Shown in pieces: positions 46,896 through 56,234 of a stretch of DNA of 64,000 bases. The DNA lies in assembly GCF_019801145.1 (NCBI RefSeq), contig NZ_JAHVJQ010000003.1, forward strand, positions 124,001 to 188,000, given 5' to 3'. Source of the DNA: Leisingera aquaemixtae (GTDB lineage Bacteria; Pseudomonadota; Alphaproteobacteria; Rhodobacterales; Rhodobacteraceae). The notes under the pieces were generated by a model that made no database searches, had not been told where the DNA came from, and saw nothing but the letters and a program-made list of their open reading frames with translations. Position numbers and translations under genes: made by a program. The stretch's first letter is position 1. Each line of letters opens with the position of its first letter.

Positions 46896-47894
46896 TTAGC
46901 GGATGATCAGCCGCGGCGCGTGGCCCAGGGGCAGCGGGCCAAGCGAGACATACCCATCCGAAAATCCCAGCGTGATATCCAGATTGCGCGGGTTGCCGCT
47001 GGCTTCGGCCAGCAGCCCCAGCACCCGCTCCACCGTGCCGCGCAGCGCCGGGGCAAGGGCACCGCTGCGTTCGGCCATCAGCACCAGCCCGCGCCAGTTC
47101 TCCGCCTGCAGCGCAATCTCGCCCTCCGGCAGCCCCTGTTCATCGACCGTCAGCGCGCCGGTGGCCTTGAGGCGCAGATCGCCCCAGCGGGCATCGGCCA
47201 GCTTCAGATCGATCCGCCGCGGCTGCGGCCGTCTCTGCTCCAGCGCGGTCCGGTCCCAGGGCGTGTCAAAGGCAACCGTCATCTGCAGCGCCAGCGTGTC
47301 GAACCGCTCCGGCAGCGGCGCGCTGGCTGCCAGCAGCCGCCGCCAGGCGGCGCGCGGCGCGAATTCCCTGGCGTCTGCAGTGATCAGATAGGCCTCGGGT
47401 CGGTCCGTCTGCGCCATACGCAGGTCCAGCGCGGCGCCGCTCAGCACCGTTTCGCCGCCGCGGGCAATCTGCCAGCTGTCCGCCACGGCGGCCATTTGCT
47501 CCAGCTCCAGCGCCACGCCCGGCTTCAGGTGCAGGCTGGCCTGCAGCCCGTCCGCGGCAATCACCACGGTCTGGTCGAAATACGAGAGCCGCTGCGCCGT
47601 GGCGGGAAAGTGCAGCTCCAGCCGGCCGGGCCAGGCGGCGGGACTGTCCAGCTCCAGCCAGTCCGCCCGCCAGGCAGCACCGGTGCGGGGATCCGCCAGA
47701 GCCGGACGGCTGATCCGGGTCTGGTGCCGGAACGGGTAGCCTTGCGTTTCCAGCGCCGCGTACTCGGCCTGCCAGCCCCGGTTTTCCTGCACATCGAACC
47801 AGGCCGTGATGCCGTTCTTCAACCCCCAGGCCGCCGCCGCCCAGTAGAGGCTCCACACCAGCAAGGCGGCAATCATCAGTTTTGCCAGGCGCAT
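46896..47894 (-). CDS. DUF2125 family protein, membrane anchored
   Basis: 332 residues from ATG 47894, with one N-terminal membrane segment (LAKLMIAALLVWSLYWAAAA) and a long periplasmic beta-rich region. The start GWQAEYAALETQGYPFRHQT and the general pattern are typical of DUF2125, a family common in alphaproteobacteria. Its role is unknown; it is usually thought to be at the envelope. It is divergent from the ChaC-like gene. Confidence 0.85.
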   Translation of the reverse strand: MRLAKLMIAALLVWSLYWAAAAWGLKNGITAWFDVQENRGWQAEYAALETQGYPFRHQTRISRPALADPRTGAAWRADWLELDSPAAWPGRLELHFPATAQRLSYFDQTVVIAADGLQASLHLKPGVALELEQMAAVADSWQIARGGETVLSGAALDLRMAQTDRPEAYLITADAREFAPRAAWRRLLAASAPLPERFDTLALQMTVAFDTPWDRTALEQRRPQPRRIDLKLADARWGDLRLKATGALTVDEQGLPEGEIALQAENWRGLVLMAERSGALAPALRGTVERVLGLLAEASGNPRNLDITLGFSDGYVSLGPLPLGHAPRLIIR

Positions 47895-47961
47895 AGGATA
47901 GCCTCTTTTGTCCGGATCAGGATTGCTGTTTATAGGGGGAGAGCAGAAAGGACCAGAAGAC

Positions 47962-48492
47962 ATGACCATGTGGGTATTCGGATACGGATCACTGCTTTGG
48001 AACCCCGGCTTCCCGGTGGCCCGGCGCGAGGTGGCAGTGCTGCACGGCTATGCGCGCTCCTTCTGCATGTCCTCGATCCACCACCGCGGCAGCGAGGAAA
48101 AGCCCGGCCTGGTGCTGGCGCTGGACGCTGTCGAGGGCGCCCATTGCAAGGGCATCGCCCTGGCGGTTGAGGGGGGGCACGAGGAGCAGACCCTGGCAGA
48201 CCTGCGCGAGCGCGAGCTCATTTCGTCCGCCTATCTGGAGCGCGATCTGGAGGTGGAGCTGGGCGACGGTTCAATGGTGACGGCGGTCACCTATGTGATC
48301 GACCCGCACCACGTGCAGTATTGCGGCGGCCTCAGCCTCGAGGAGCAGGCCCAGATCATCGCCCATGCGGTGGGCGGCCGCGGCCCCAATACAGAATACC
48401 TCTACAACACCGCCGAGCATCTGGCCGAGATCGGTCTGCACGACAGCGATCTGGACTGGCTGGCGGGCCGGGTGCGGGAAATCACCGCATAA
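47962..48492 (+). CDS. Gamma-glutamylcyclotransferase (ChaC-like)
   Basis: 176 residues, starting MTMWVFGYGSLLWNPGF, the substrate-binding signature of the ChaC/GGCT fold. The expected catalytic glutamate lies in the LRERELISSAYLE segment. ChaC enzymes split glutathione into 5-oxoproline and Cys-Gly. AAAGGACCAGAAGAC before the ATG gives a usable ribosome site. It shares a 67-base divergent promoter region with the DUF2125 gene. Confidence 0.92.
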   Translation: MTMWVFGYGSLLWNPGFPVARREVAVLHGYARSFCMSSIHHRGSEEKPGLVLALDAVEGAHCKGIALAVEGGHEEQTLADLRERELISSAYLERDLEVELGDGSMVTAVTYVIDPHHVQYCGGLSLEEQAQIIAHAVGGRGPNTEYLYNTAEHLAEIGLHDSDLDWLAGRVREITA

Positions 48493-48570
48493 AGCCTTGG
48501 CGCTTTTGACACTTTGCTTATAGGCTGCGAACGCAATACGAGCAGTCAAAAGTGTCAGGAGCCACAAGAA

Positions 48571-49761
48571 ATGGCGCAGCCAGACCGCAAGACCCGGCCG
48601 CAGTTCTCCCAGCCGGTGCGGCAGATCATCATGATGCTGATCGCGCTGGGGCTATCGGGGTTCGGCGCCTTTGTGGCGCTGCCGCGGGTGCTGCCGGTGT
48701 TTCAGGCCAACCCTTGGCTAAACGGGTTCATCGTCTTTGTCTTCGTGATCGGGGTGCTGGCCTGTTTCTGGCAGGTGGTGCAGCTGATCGGCTCGGTGCG
48801 CTGGATCGAACGCTTCGCCGCCGGCGACAATCAGGACCACCGCCGCCCGCCGTCAATGCTGGCGCCGCTGGCCTCGCTCCTGGGCTCGCGCAGCGCCCGG
48901 ATGCAGCTGGGGTCGGCCTCGACCCGCTCCATCCTGGACTCTGTCGCCAGCCGCATCGACGAAGACCGCGAGATCACCCGCTACATCGTCAATCTGCTGA
49001 TCTTCCTCGGCCTTCTTGGCACTTTCTACGGGCTGGCCACCACCGTTCCCGCCGTTGTCGACACCATACGCAGCCTGGCACCGCAGGAGGGGGAGGAGGG
49101 GCTTTCTGTCTTTAACCGCCTGATGACCGGGCTGGAGGCGCAGCTGGGCGGCATGGGCGTCGCTTTTGCCTCGTCGCTGCTGGGCCTTGCAGGATCGCTG
49201 ATCGTCGGCCTGCTGGAGCTGTTTGCGGGCCACGGCCAGAACCGCTTCTACCGCGAGCTGGAGGAATGGCTGTCCACCATCACCCGGGTCAGCTTCTCTT
49301 CGGGCGAGGACGGCGCCGGCGACAGCGGCGTGGTTTCCCAAGTGCTTGACACCATGGCCGAGCAGATGGAGATGCTGCAGGAGATGTTCGCAGAAACTGC
49401 CGAAGGCCGCGCGGCGGTGGATCAGCGGCTTTCGGACCTGGTCGAAACCATTCAGGAGATGAACCGCCGCCAGGAGCAGACCGGCACCATCACTGCAGCG
49501 CTGGACCGGGTTGCAGTGGGGCAGGAGGCGCTGACCGAGATCCTGCGCGCCCAGGGCGAGCACGGCGGCATAGACGCCGAAAGCCGGATGCGGCTGCGCT
49601 CCATCGACGTTCAGATGCTGCGCATTCTCGAGGAAATTTCAGCGGGCCGCCAGGAAAGCCTGGCAGAGCTGCGCAAGGACATCGATCTGATGATCAAGGC
49701 CTTCGCGCGCCCGCGCGGCCTCTCGCGCGGCGGTCTGCCGGGCCGGGACGCGGGGGAATAA
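48571..49761 (+). CDS. MotA/TolQ/ExbB-like proton channel subunit
   Basis: 396 residues with about four membrane segments (roughly 18-38, 48-72, 135-160, 190-215). A MotA/TolQ-type core FLGLLGTFYGLATTVPAVVD is followed by GLEAQLGGMGVAFASSLLGL. The last ~170 residues form a cytoplasmic helical tail rich in Glu and Gln. The following gene encodes a MotB/OmpA-like partner three bases away, so together they should form a proton-driven stator-type complex. It is not the flagellar motor pair, judging from the long tail and the context. A TTGACA at about 48507 may be its -35. Confidence 0.88.
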   Translation: MAQPDRKTRPQFSQPVRQIIMMLIALGLSGFGAFVALPRVLPVFQANPWLNGFIVFVFVIGVLACFWQVVQLIGSVRWIERFAAGDNQDHRRPPSMLAPLASLLGSRSARMQLGSASTRSILDSVASRIDEDREITRYIVNLLIFLGLLGTFYGLATTVPAVVDTIRSLAPQEGEEGLSVFNRLMTGLEAQLGGMGVAFASSLLGLAGSLIVGLLELFAGHGQNRFYRELEEWLSTITRVSFSSGEDGAGDSGVVSQVLDTMAEQMEMLQEMFAETAEGRAAVDQRLSDLVETIQEMNRRQEQTGTITAALDRVAVGQEALTEILRAQGEHGGIDAESRMRLRSIDVQMLRILEEISAGRQESLAELRKDIDLMIKAFARPRGLSRGGLPGRDAGE

Positions 49762-49764
49762 CCG

Positions 49765-51606
49765 ATGGCCCTTTCCCAGCGCACAGGGCAGCGGTTCCAG
49801 GCCTCGATCTGGCCCGGCTTCGTCGATGCGATGACCGGGCTTTTGCTGGTTCTGATGTTTGTGCTGACCATCTTCATGGTGGTGCAGTTTGTGCTGCGCG
49901 AAACCATCACCGGCCAGGAAAGCCAGCTGGATGAGCTCTCGGCTGAAGTCAGCGCGCTGGCCTCTGCCCTGGGGCTGGAGGAACGCGAGAACCGGCGCCT
50001 GAACGCCCGGATGGGGGCGCTGACCTCGACCCTCAACACGGCTGAACAGGATCTGGCGCAAGCCCGCAGCCTGATCTCCTCGCTGACCGCGGAACGCGAC
50101 CGTCAGGCCGGCGAGCTGGAGGAAGCCGCCAGCCGCATTACCGGTTTCGAGGCCCAGGTGGCTGCCCTGATCGCCAGCCGCGACGCCGCCCAGGCGCGGG
50201 TCGCGGACCTGAGCGCTGAACGGGAAAACCTCGAAGCGGCCCGTGCCGCGCTGCTGAGCGAGCAGGAGGCTCTGAACCTGGCTTTGGCGCAGGCCCGCGG
50301 CGAGATCGACGCCCAGGCCGAGGCGGCCCGGCTGGCAGCAGCCGAGCGCGAAGCGATGGAGGCGCTGATCGACAGCCTTGAGACGGAAGAAGCCGCAAAG
50401 GCCGAAGAAATCGCCGGCCTGCAGGAGCAGCTGAGTGCCGAGGAAGCGGCCCGGATGGTGGAGGCCGCCGCCGCTGAAGCCCTGCGCGAAAGACTGCAGT
50501 CAGCAGATGCGGAGCTGACCGCCATGACACTGGCGCTGGAGGCGCAGAGGCAGCAGGCAGAGGACACCCTGACCCTGCTGGCGGCGGCAGAGGCGGCAAA
50601 GAAACAGCTGGACGCGCAGCTCTCGGTACTGGAAGCCGCCCGTGCAGGCTCAGACGCCGAGGCCGGGCGGCTGGCAGCTGAGCTGGCCGAGGCCAGGGCA
50701 GCTCTGGCCGCGGCGGAAACCCAGGCGGAGGATCTGGATGTCCTGCGCCAGCGGCTGCTGGCCGCCGTGGCTGCGCAAGAGACTGCTGAAGCCGGCGCCG
50801 CCGAGCAGCTCAGCCGGGCCGAGGAACGTGCCGCCCTGCTGGCGCAGGCGCGGGAGGCGCTCTCGCAGGAGCAGGCGGTGTCGGAGGAAGCCCGCCGCGA
50901 AACCGCGCTGCTCAATCAGCAGGTCGCAGCCCTGCGCGAGCAGCTTGGCGGCCTGCAGGCCATCCTGGACGACTACCAGGCCCGCGACGCGGCGCAGCAG
51001 GTGCAGTTGCAGAACCTCGGCCAGGACCTGAACGCAGCCCTGGCCCGCGCCGCCTCGGAAGAGCGCAAGCGGCGGATTCTGGAAGAACAGGAGCGCAAGA
51101 GGCTTGAGGCTGAGGCTGAGGCGCTCACTGCCAAGGCCCAGGACCTGGAGCGCTACCGCTCCGAATTCTTCGGGCGGCTGCGCGATTTGCTGGGCACGCA
51201 GGAGGGCGTGCGGATCCAGGGCGACCGCTTTGTCTTTGCCTCCGAGGTGCTGTTTACCCCGGGCAGCGCCACCCTGTCGCCGGAAGGCCGTGTGGAGATC
51301 GCCAAGGTGGTGTCGATCCTGCAAAGCGTGGTGGCGGCAATCCCGCCGGAGATCAACTGGATCATCCGGGTGGACGGGCATACCGACAACACGCCGTTGG
51401 GGGCGCACCCGAAATTTGCCGACAACTGGGAGCTCAGCCAGGGCCGGGCGCTGTCGGTGGTGCGCTACATGGTCGAGGCGCTGGGGGTGCCGCCCTCGCG
51501 GCTGGCGGCCAACGGTTTTGGGGAATACCAGCCGGTGAATCCGGCGGACACGCCTGAGGCGCGCGCCCAGAACCGGCGGATCGAGCTGAAGTTCACCGAG
51601 AAATGA
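49765..51606 (+). CDS. MotB/OmpA-like protein with long coiled coil
   Basis: 613 residues. One N-terminal membrane segment carries the proton-site aspartate D21 in FVDAMTGLLLVLMFVLTIFM, matching the MotB ADFMTAMM pattern. A very long Ala/Glu/Gln/Leu coiled coil spans about 45-465. The C-terminal OmpA domain binds peptidoglycan (LFTPGSATLSPEGRVEI, then RVDGHTDNTPLG). The coiled coil would let the wall-binding domain reach far from the membrane. It pairs with the channel subunit upstream. In Zorya defence ZorA/ZorB look similar, but no zorC/D partner is present. Confidence 0.9.
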   Translation: MALSQRTGQRFQASIWPGFVDAMTGLLLVLMFVLTIFMVVQFVLRETITGQESQLDELSAEVSALASALGLEERENRRLNARMGALTSTLNTAEQDLAQARSLISSLTAERDRQAGELEEAASRITGFEAQVAALIASRDAAQARVADLSAERENLEAARAALLSEQEALNLALAQARGEIDAQAEAARLAAAEREAMEALIDSLETEEAAKAEEIAGLQEQLSAEEAARMVEAAAAEALRERLQSADAELTAMTLALEAQRQQAEDTLTLLAAAEAAKKQLDAQLSVLEAARAGSDAEAGRLAAELAEARAALAAAETQAEDLDVLRQRLLAAVAAQETAEAGAAEQLSRAEERAALLAQAREALSQEQAVSEEARRETALLNQQVAALREQLGGLQAILDDYQARDAAQQVQLQNLGQDLNAALARAASEERKRRILEEQERKRLEAEAEALTAKAQDLERYRSEFFGRLRDLLGTQEGVRIQGDRFVFASEVLFTPGSATLSPEGRVEIAKVVSILQSVVAAIPPEINWIIRVDGHTDNTPLGAHPKFADNWELSQGRALSVVRYMVEALGVPPSRLAANGFGEYQPVNPADTPEARAQNRRIELKFTEK

Positions 51607-51915
51607 TCGGGGCAGCCGCCCTGTCAGGCCGCGCTTCAGCCTGAAACGGCCAGTCCGGCAGCCATCGCGGGGTGCAACCCGCTTCACTAATGGAGACAAG
51701 CTACTAGTTACACACGGGTTGCGGCCCCACCGGGCAGTAGGGCTAGCTTTAAACTATTGCAGATGCGGGTATAATCAAATCCGGCTGCCGGATTTCCGGC
51801 CGCGGCGCGGCTGGCCGCAGCGGGCGCGGCGGCTCCCGCCCGGCGCCAGGCCGCCCTGCCAGGGCGGCAGCGCCCGTTGGGCCGCGCAGCCGCGCAGCGG
51901 CTGCAGGGGCGTGGA
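51607..51915 (+). other. Gene-free stretch with an orphan TATAAT and a GC hairpin
   Basis: 309 bases between the OmpA-like gene and the M23 peptidase end. It holds no plausible protein gene. A perfect TATAAT lies at 51770-51775 without a good -35. The palindrome GCCGCCCTG-C-CAGGGCGGC lies at about 51850-51868 and may terminate the minus-strand peptidase transcript. A small RNA is conceivable but unsupported. Confidence 0.35.
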
Positions 51916-52905
51916 TCACTGGGTGTCCGGGGCCGCAGGCGCGGTGATTTCCATGCTGCGGACCAGGCGGCCGATCTCCTGCCCGTCCCTGAGCAGCCGG
52001 GCAATGCCGGTATAGCTGCCCGCGGGCCACTGGCCGCCGCGCAGGCGCCGCCCGGCGGCGCGGAAAAACTGCGCCTGGTTCTTGTTCAGCGCTTCGCTGT
52101 GGGAGACGAACTCGCCTCCGGGCCCGGTCACGGTCAGCTCCAGCGCGTCGCCGGCCTGGCCGCCAAAGGCATAGGCCCAGAACACGAAGGCAGGCGCGTC
52201 CGCGGCCAGCGGAGCCTCATCGGCGAGGCCGGACTTGACTGCGCCGTAGTCCGGCACGGCGGTGCTGAACCCCGCGCCCATCACCCCGCCGGGCTGGTAG
52301 GCCGGCAGATCCGCCCAGAGTGTCTCGCCCTCAGCCGTGCCGCAGGTCTCCAGCGCTTGCGGGGCAAAGGGGTCCACCACCGCGCCATCCTTGCGCACCG
52401 ACAAATGCAGATGCGGGAATTGGGTCTTGCCCGAGAGGCCAACCTCGCCCAGCACATCGCCGGCTTTCACCTTCTGGCCGCTTTCCACCCGGACCGAGCC
52501 GCGCTTCATGTGGCAGTACTGGGTTTCCCAGCCGCCGCCGTGGCGCAGCACCACCCCGTTGCCGCACTCCTTGCCATCGATGCTGTCTGCATTTTCCGCT
52601 GTGGCATACTGGTCCGCCATCGTGTTCCGGGTGCCCCGCACAACCCCGTCCGCCGCCGCGCGCACCTGGACGCCGGCATGCATGTCCGACAGGAAGGGCA
52701 GGGCGAAATCGGTGCCCTTGTGGCCGTCATAACTGAGCGTGCCGCAGGTGAAATCGCGTGCGCCGGGGCCGGGATCGCGGTCGACAAACTGCTGGATATG
52801 GCAGGTCTCGCCCAGGGTGCAGTCCAGCGGGAACTGCAAACGGAAATCGCCCGCCGCGGCAGGCGCGGCGAGCGGTATCAGGGCCAGTAGCGCTGCGAGG
52901 CGCAT
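51916..52905 (-). CDS. M23 family metallopeptidase (LytM-type)
   Basis: 329 residues with a signal peptide (MRLAALLALIPLAAPAAAG). The zinc site of LytM endopeptidases is present: H62 and D66 in YDGHKGTDFALP, and HLHLSVR later. It should cut peptide cross-links in peptidoglycan. A C-terminal beta-rich region of about 140 residues has no recognised motif. Its start overlaps the clpA stop (ATGA), so it is the distal gene of a clpA operon, an unusual pairing of a cytoplasmic unfoldase with an envelope hydrolase. Confidence 0.9.
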   Translation of the reverse strand: MRLAALLALIPLAAPAAAGDFRLQFPLDCTLGETCHIQQFVDRDPGPGARDFTCGTLSYDGHKGTDFALPFLSDMHAGVQVRAAADGVVRGTRNTMADQYATAENADSIDGKECGNGVVLRHGGGWETQYCHMKRGSVRVESGQKVKAGDVLGEVGLSGKTQFPHLHLSVRKDGAVVDPFAPQALETCGTAEGETLWADLPAYQPGGVMGAGFSTAVPDYGAVKSGLADEAPLAADAPAFVFWAYAFGGQAGDALELTVTGPGGEFVSHSEALNKNQAQFFRAAGRRLRGGQWPAGSYTGIARLLRDGQEIGRLVRSMEITAPAAPDTQ

Positions 52906-55229
52906 CAGTCCGCTGTCAAGAGCGGCGGCTTGTCCCCGGAAATCCGCGGCTTGCCCGGGCCTTCCAGGCGCAGGTCCAGCTTGCCGTCTTTGATGCCGAC
53001 CTTGACGACGCCGCCCTTGGTCAGCTTGCCGAACAGCAGCTCTTCTGCCAGCGGCTTCTTGATGTGCTCCTGGATGACACGGCCCAGCGGACGCGCGCCC
53101 ATGCGGTCGTCATAGCCCTTGTCGGCCAGCCATTCGGCCGCCTTGCGGGTGAGCTCGATCGAGACGTTGCGGTCCATCAGCTGCGCTTCCAGCTGCAGGA
53201 CGAACTTCTCGACCACCTGCAGGATCACCTCTTTGCCGAGCGGCGCGAAGGAGATCACCGCATCCAGGCGGTTGCGGAACTCCGGCGTGAAGGTGCGCTC
53301 GATGGCGGCAGTGTCCTCGCCCTCGCGGCGGTCGCGGCCAAAGCCGATGGCGGCCTTTGCCTGCTCCGAGGCGCCCGCGTTGGAGGTCATGATCAGGATC
53401 ACGTTGCGGAAATTCACGGTGCGGCCGTTGTGGTCGGTCAGCTGGCCGTTGTCCATCACCTGCAGAAGGATGTTGTAGACGTCCGGGTGCGCCTTCTCGA
53501 TCTCATCGAGCAGAAGCACGCAGTGCGGATGCTGGTCGACACCATCGGTCAACAGGCCGCCCTGGTCAAATCCGACATAGCCCGGAGGCGCGCCGATCAG
53601 GCGGGAAACCGCGTGTTTCTCCATGTATTCCGACATGTCGAAGCGCAGCAGTTCCACCCCCAGCTGGTCCGCCAGCTGCTTGGCCACTTCGGTCTTGCCG
53701 ACGCCGGTGGGGCCTGCAAACAGGTAGTTGCCGATCGGCTTTTCCGGCTCGCGCAGGCCGGCACGGGCCAGCTTGATGGCGCTCGACAGGGCGGTGATGG
53801 CATCGTCCTGGCCGAAGACCACGCGCTTCAGCGAACGTTCCAGGTCCTTCAGCACCTCGGCATCGTCCTTGGAGACGTTCTTTGGCGGGATGCGGGCGAT
53901 CTTCGCCACAACAGCCTCGATCTCCTTGACGCCGATGGTCTTGCGGCGCTTGCTCTCGATGATCAGATGCTGCGCGGCGCCGGCCTCGTCAATGACGTCG
54001 ATCGCCTTGTCCGGCAGCTTGCGGTCGTTGATGTAGCGTGCCGACAGCTCCACCGCGGTCTTGATGGCGTCGCCGGTGAACTTGATGCCGTGATGCTCCT
54101 CGAAATAGGGCTTCAATCCCTTCAGGATCTCGATGGAATCCTCCACCGAGGGCTCGTTCACGTCGATCTTCTGGAACCGGCGGCTCAGCGCGCGGTCCTT
54201 CTCGAAATGCTGGCGGAACTCCTTGTAGGTGGTGGAGCCCATGGTGCGCAGCTTGCCGCCCTGCAGCGCAGGTTTCAGCAGGTTGGATGCATCCATTGCG
54301 CCGCCGGAGGTGGCGCCGGCACCGATCACGGTGTGGATCTCGTCGATGAACAGCACCGCGTCCGGGTGGTCCTCCAGTTCGGAGACCACGGCCTTCAGCC
54401 GCTCCTCGAAATCGCCGCGGTAGCGGGTGCCCGCCAGCAGCGCGCCCATGTCGAGCGAGTAGATGGTGGTTTCCGACAGGATTTCCGGGGTTTCGCCGGA
54501 CACGATGCGGCGCGCCAGGCCTTCGGCGATGGCCGTCTTGCCGACACCGGGGTCGCCGACCAGCAGCGGGTTGTTCTTGCGGCGGCGGCACAGCACCTGG
54601 ATGCAGCGCTCCACCTCGTGGTCGCGGCCGATCAGCGGGTCGATGTCGCCGTCGCGGGATTTGGCGTTCAGGTCGACGCAGTATTTGGCCAGCGCCGACT
54701 CCTTCTTCTCGCCCTCGGGCGCGGTGGTCAGGTTGTCCTCTTCCTGCTCGGTCGCGCCGGACACCGGGCGGGATTCCCCGTAGGCCGGGTCCTTGGCAAC
54801 GCCGTGGGCGATGAAGTTCACCGCGTCATAGCGGGTCATCTCCTGGTCCTGCAGGAAATAGGCGGCGTCGCTCTCGCGCTCGGCAAAGATGGCGACCAGC
54901 ACATTCGCCCCCGTTACCTCAGTGCGGCCAGAGCTTTGGACGTGGATCGCGGCGCGCTGGATGACGCGCTGGAAGGCGGCGGTCGGCACCGCCTCCGATC
55001 CGTCGATGTCGGTCACAAGGTTGGCAAGATCCTCATCCACGAATTCCACCAGGGAGGATCGCAATTCGGTCAGGTCGACGCTGCAGGCACGCATCACGCG
55101 GGCCGCGTCGGGCTCGTCGATCAGGGCCAGAAGCAGGTGTTCCAGGGTTGCGAATTCATGACGGCGTTCATTCGCCAGCGCCAGCGCTGCGTGAATGGCC
55201 TGTTCCAGGGTGCTCGAGAATGAAGGCAC
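52905..55229 (-). CDS. clpA: ATP-dependent Clp protease ATP-binding subunit ClpA
   Basis: 774 residues from the GTG at 55229, preceded by GAGGAG. It has the N-terminal Clp repeat domain (HEFATLEHLLLALIDEP), AAA domain 1 with GDPGVGKTAIAEG, and AAA domain 2 with GPTGVGKTEVAKQ. The IGAPPGYVGF stretch comes before the second Walker B, and the ClpP-docking tripeptide loop is expected nearby. ClpA unfolds proteins for ClpP. The adaptor gene clpS, commonly upstream in proteobacteria, is not in the flanking sequence. Confidence 0.96.
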   Translation of the reverse strand: MPSFSSTLEQAIHAALALANERRHEFATLEHLLLALIDEPDAARVMRACSVDLTELRSSLVEFVDEDLANLVTDIDGSEAVPTAAFQRVIQRAAIHVQSSGRTEVTGANVLVAIFAERESDAAYFLQDQEMTRYDAVNFIAHGVAKDPAYGESRPVSGATEQEEDNLTTAPEGEKKESALAKYCVDLNAKSRDGDIDPLIGRDHEVERCIQVLCRRRKNNPLLVGDPGVGKTAIAEGLARRIVSGETPEILSETTIYSLDMGALLAGTRYRGDFEERLKAVVSELEDHPDAVLFIDEIHTVIGAGATSGGAMDASNLLKPALQGGKLRTMGSTTYKEFRQHFEKDRALSRRFQKIDVNEPSVEDSIEILKGLKPYFEEHHGIKFTGDAIKTAVELSARYINDRKLPDKAIDVIDEAGAAQHLIIESKRRKTIGVKEIEAVVAKIARIPPKNVSKDDAEVLKDLERSLKRVVFGQDDAITALSSAIKLARAGLREPEKPIGNYLFAGPTGVGKTEVAKQLADQLGVELLRFDMSEYMEKHAVSRLIGAPPGYVGFDQGGLLTDGVDQHPHCVLLLDEIEKAHPDVYNILLQVMDNGQLTDHNGRTVNFRNVILIMTSNAGASEQAKAAIGFGRDRREGEDTAAIERTFTPEFRNRLDAVISFAPLGKEVILQVVEKFVLQLEAQLMDRNVSIELTRKAAEWLADKGYDDRMGARPLGRVIQEHIKKPLAEELLFGKLTKGGVVKVGIKDGKLDLRLEGPGKPRISGDKPPLLTAD

Positions 55230-55405
55230 GGGCGTGCTCCTCTGATCTTGGGTTGGCCGGTGGGGCGGTATTAACCAACCCCTCAGTTCAACCATGTGCT
55301 TATAAGGTTAGAGTTTGGTTGATAGCGCGCCGGCTTCAAGGTCTTTTCTTCATTTTGGGGTCACAATTATTTTTCCCCTGTTGCACCCCGCTGCGCTTGA
55401 ATTGC

Positions 55406-56179
55406 TCAGAAATTGTCCTTCCGCTTGCGGATTTCGGCAAAAACCTCTGCATTTTCAGCACCTTCCATGCCAAGGTGCGCCCGGATGGCCGCGTCGCCCG
55501 CGCGCAGGAACGGGTTGGTGTCAAGTTCCAGCTGCAGGGACGACGGCACCGTCGGGATGCCGCTGTCCCGGGCCGATGCGATATCGGATATCCGCGCCTG
55601 CAACGCGGGGTTGCCGGCGTCTACCGTCACCGCAAAAGCACCGTTAGCCTGGGTGTATTCATGTCCAGAATAAACCATAGTTTGCGGCGGCAGCGCGGCA
55701 AGTTGCGACAGGCTGGCCCACATTTGCTGCGGCGTGCCCTCAAACAGCCGCCCGCAACCCAGCGCCATCAGGCTGTCGGCGGTAAAAACCGCCTCTGCGC
55801 CGGGCAGGTAATAGGCGATATGGCCGACCGTGTGGCCCGAAACATCCGTCACCTGCACCTCTTCGCCCATGAGGGTGAAGGCGCCGCCGTCCTCCACCGC
55901 CATGTCCAGCGGCGGCAGCCGGTGCGCATCCGCCTTGGCGCCGATCACCTTGGCGCCATAGGCCGCCTGCAGTTCGGCCACCCCATCCACATGGTCCCAG
56001 TGGTGGTGGGTCAGCAGGATCCAGTCCAGCCCCCAGCCGCGTTCCGACAGCGCCGCCTTGATGGCGCCGGCTTCGGGCGCATCCACCAGCGCGGTTTCCC
56101 CGGACGCCGGATTATGGATCAAAAAGGCATAGTTATCCGACAGGCAGGGCAGGGTGATGATCTCGACAGGCATGGTCAT
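55406..56179 (-). CDS. gloB: Hydroxyacylglutathione hydrolase (glyoxalase II)
   Basis: 257 residues of the metallo-beta-lactamase fold. The binuclear metal motif [10 protein letters not shown] is visible, as are [15 protein letters not shown] and [10 protein letters not shown]. It hydrolyses S-lactoylglutathione to lactate and glutathione in methylglyoxal detoxification. Two close in-frame ATGs exist (56179 and 56173); either fits. It is divergent from the methyltransferase gene. Confidence 0.95.
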   Translation of the reverse strand: MTMPVEIITLPCLSDNYAFLIHNPASGETALVDAPEAGAIKAALSERGWGLDWILLTHHHWDHVDGVAELQAAYGAKVIGAKADAHRLPPLDMAVEDGGAFTLMGEEVQVTDVSGHTVGHIAYYLPGAEAVFTADSLMALGCGRLFEGTPQQMWASLSQLAALPPQTMVYSGHEYTQANGAFAVTVDAGNPALQARISDIASARDSGIPTVPSSLQLELDTNPFLRAGDAAIRAHLGMEGAENAEVFAEIRKRKDNF

Positions 56180-56234
56180 TCGCCTTTACATTGCTAAACT
56201 GCGCCCAGATTGGCCGAAGCAGCAGGCGCCCGCA

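Noticed and set aside
48571-51606. Zorya anti-phage system
   Set aside because: The two genes resemble zorA/zorB in layout, but there is no ZorC/ZorD or ZorE gene on either side; the neighbours are ChaC and an M23 peptidase.
52758-55223. An 821-codon open frame on the plus strand opposite clpA
   Set aside because: Same artefact: it mirrors the intact clpA frame and has no recognisable motif.
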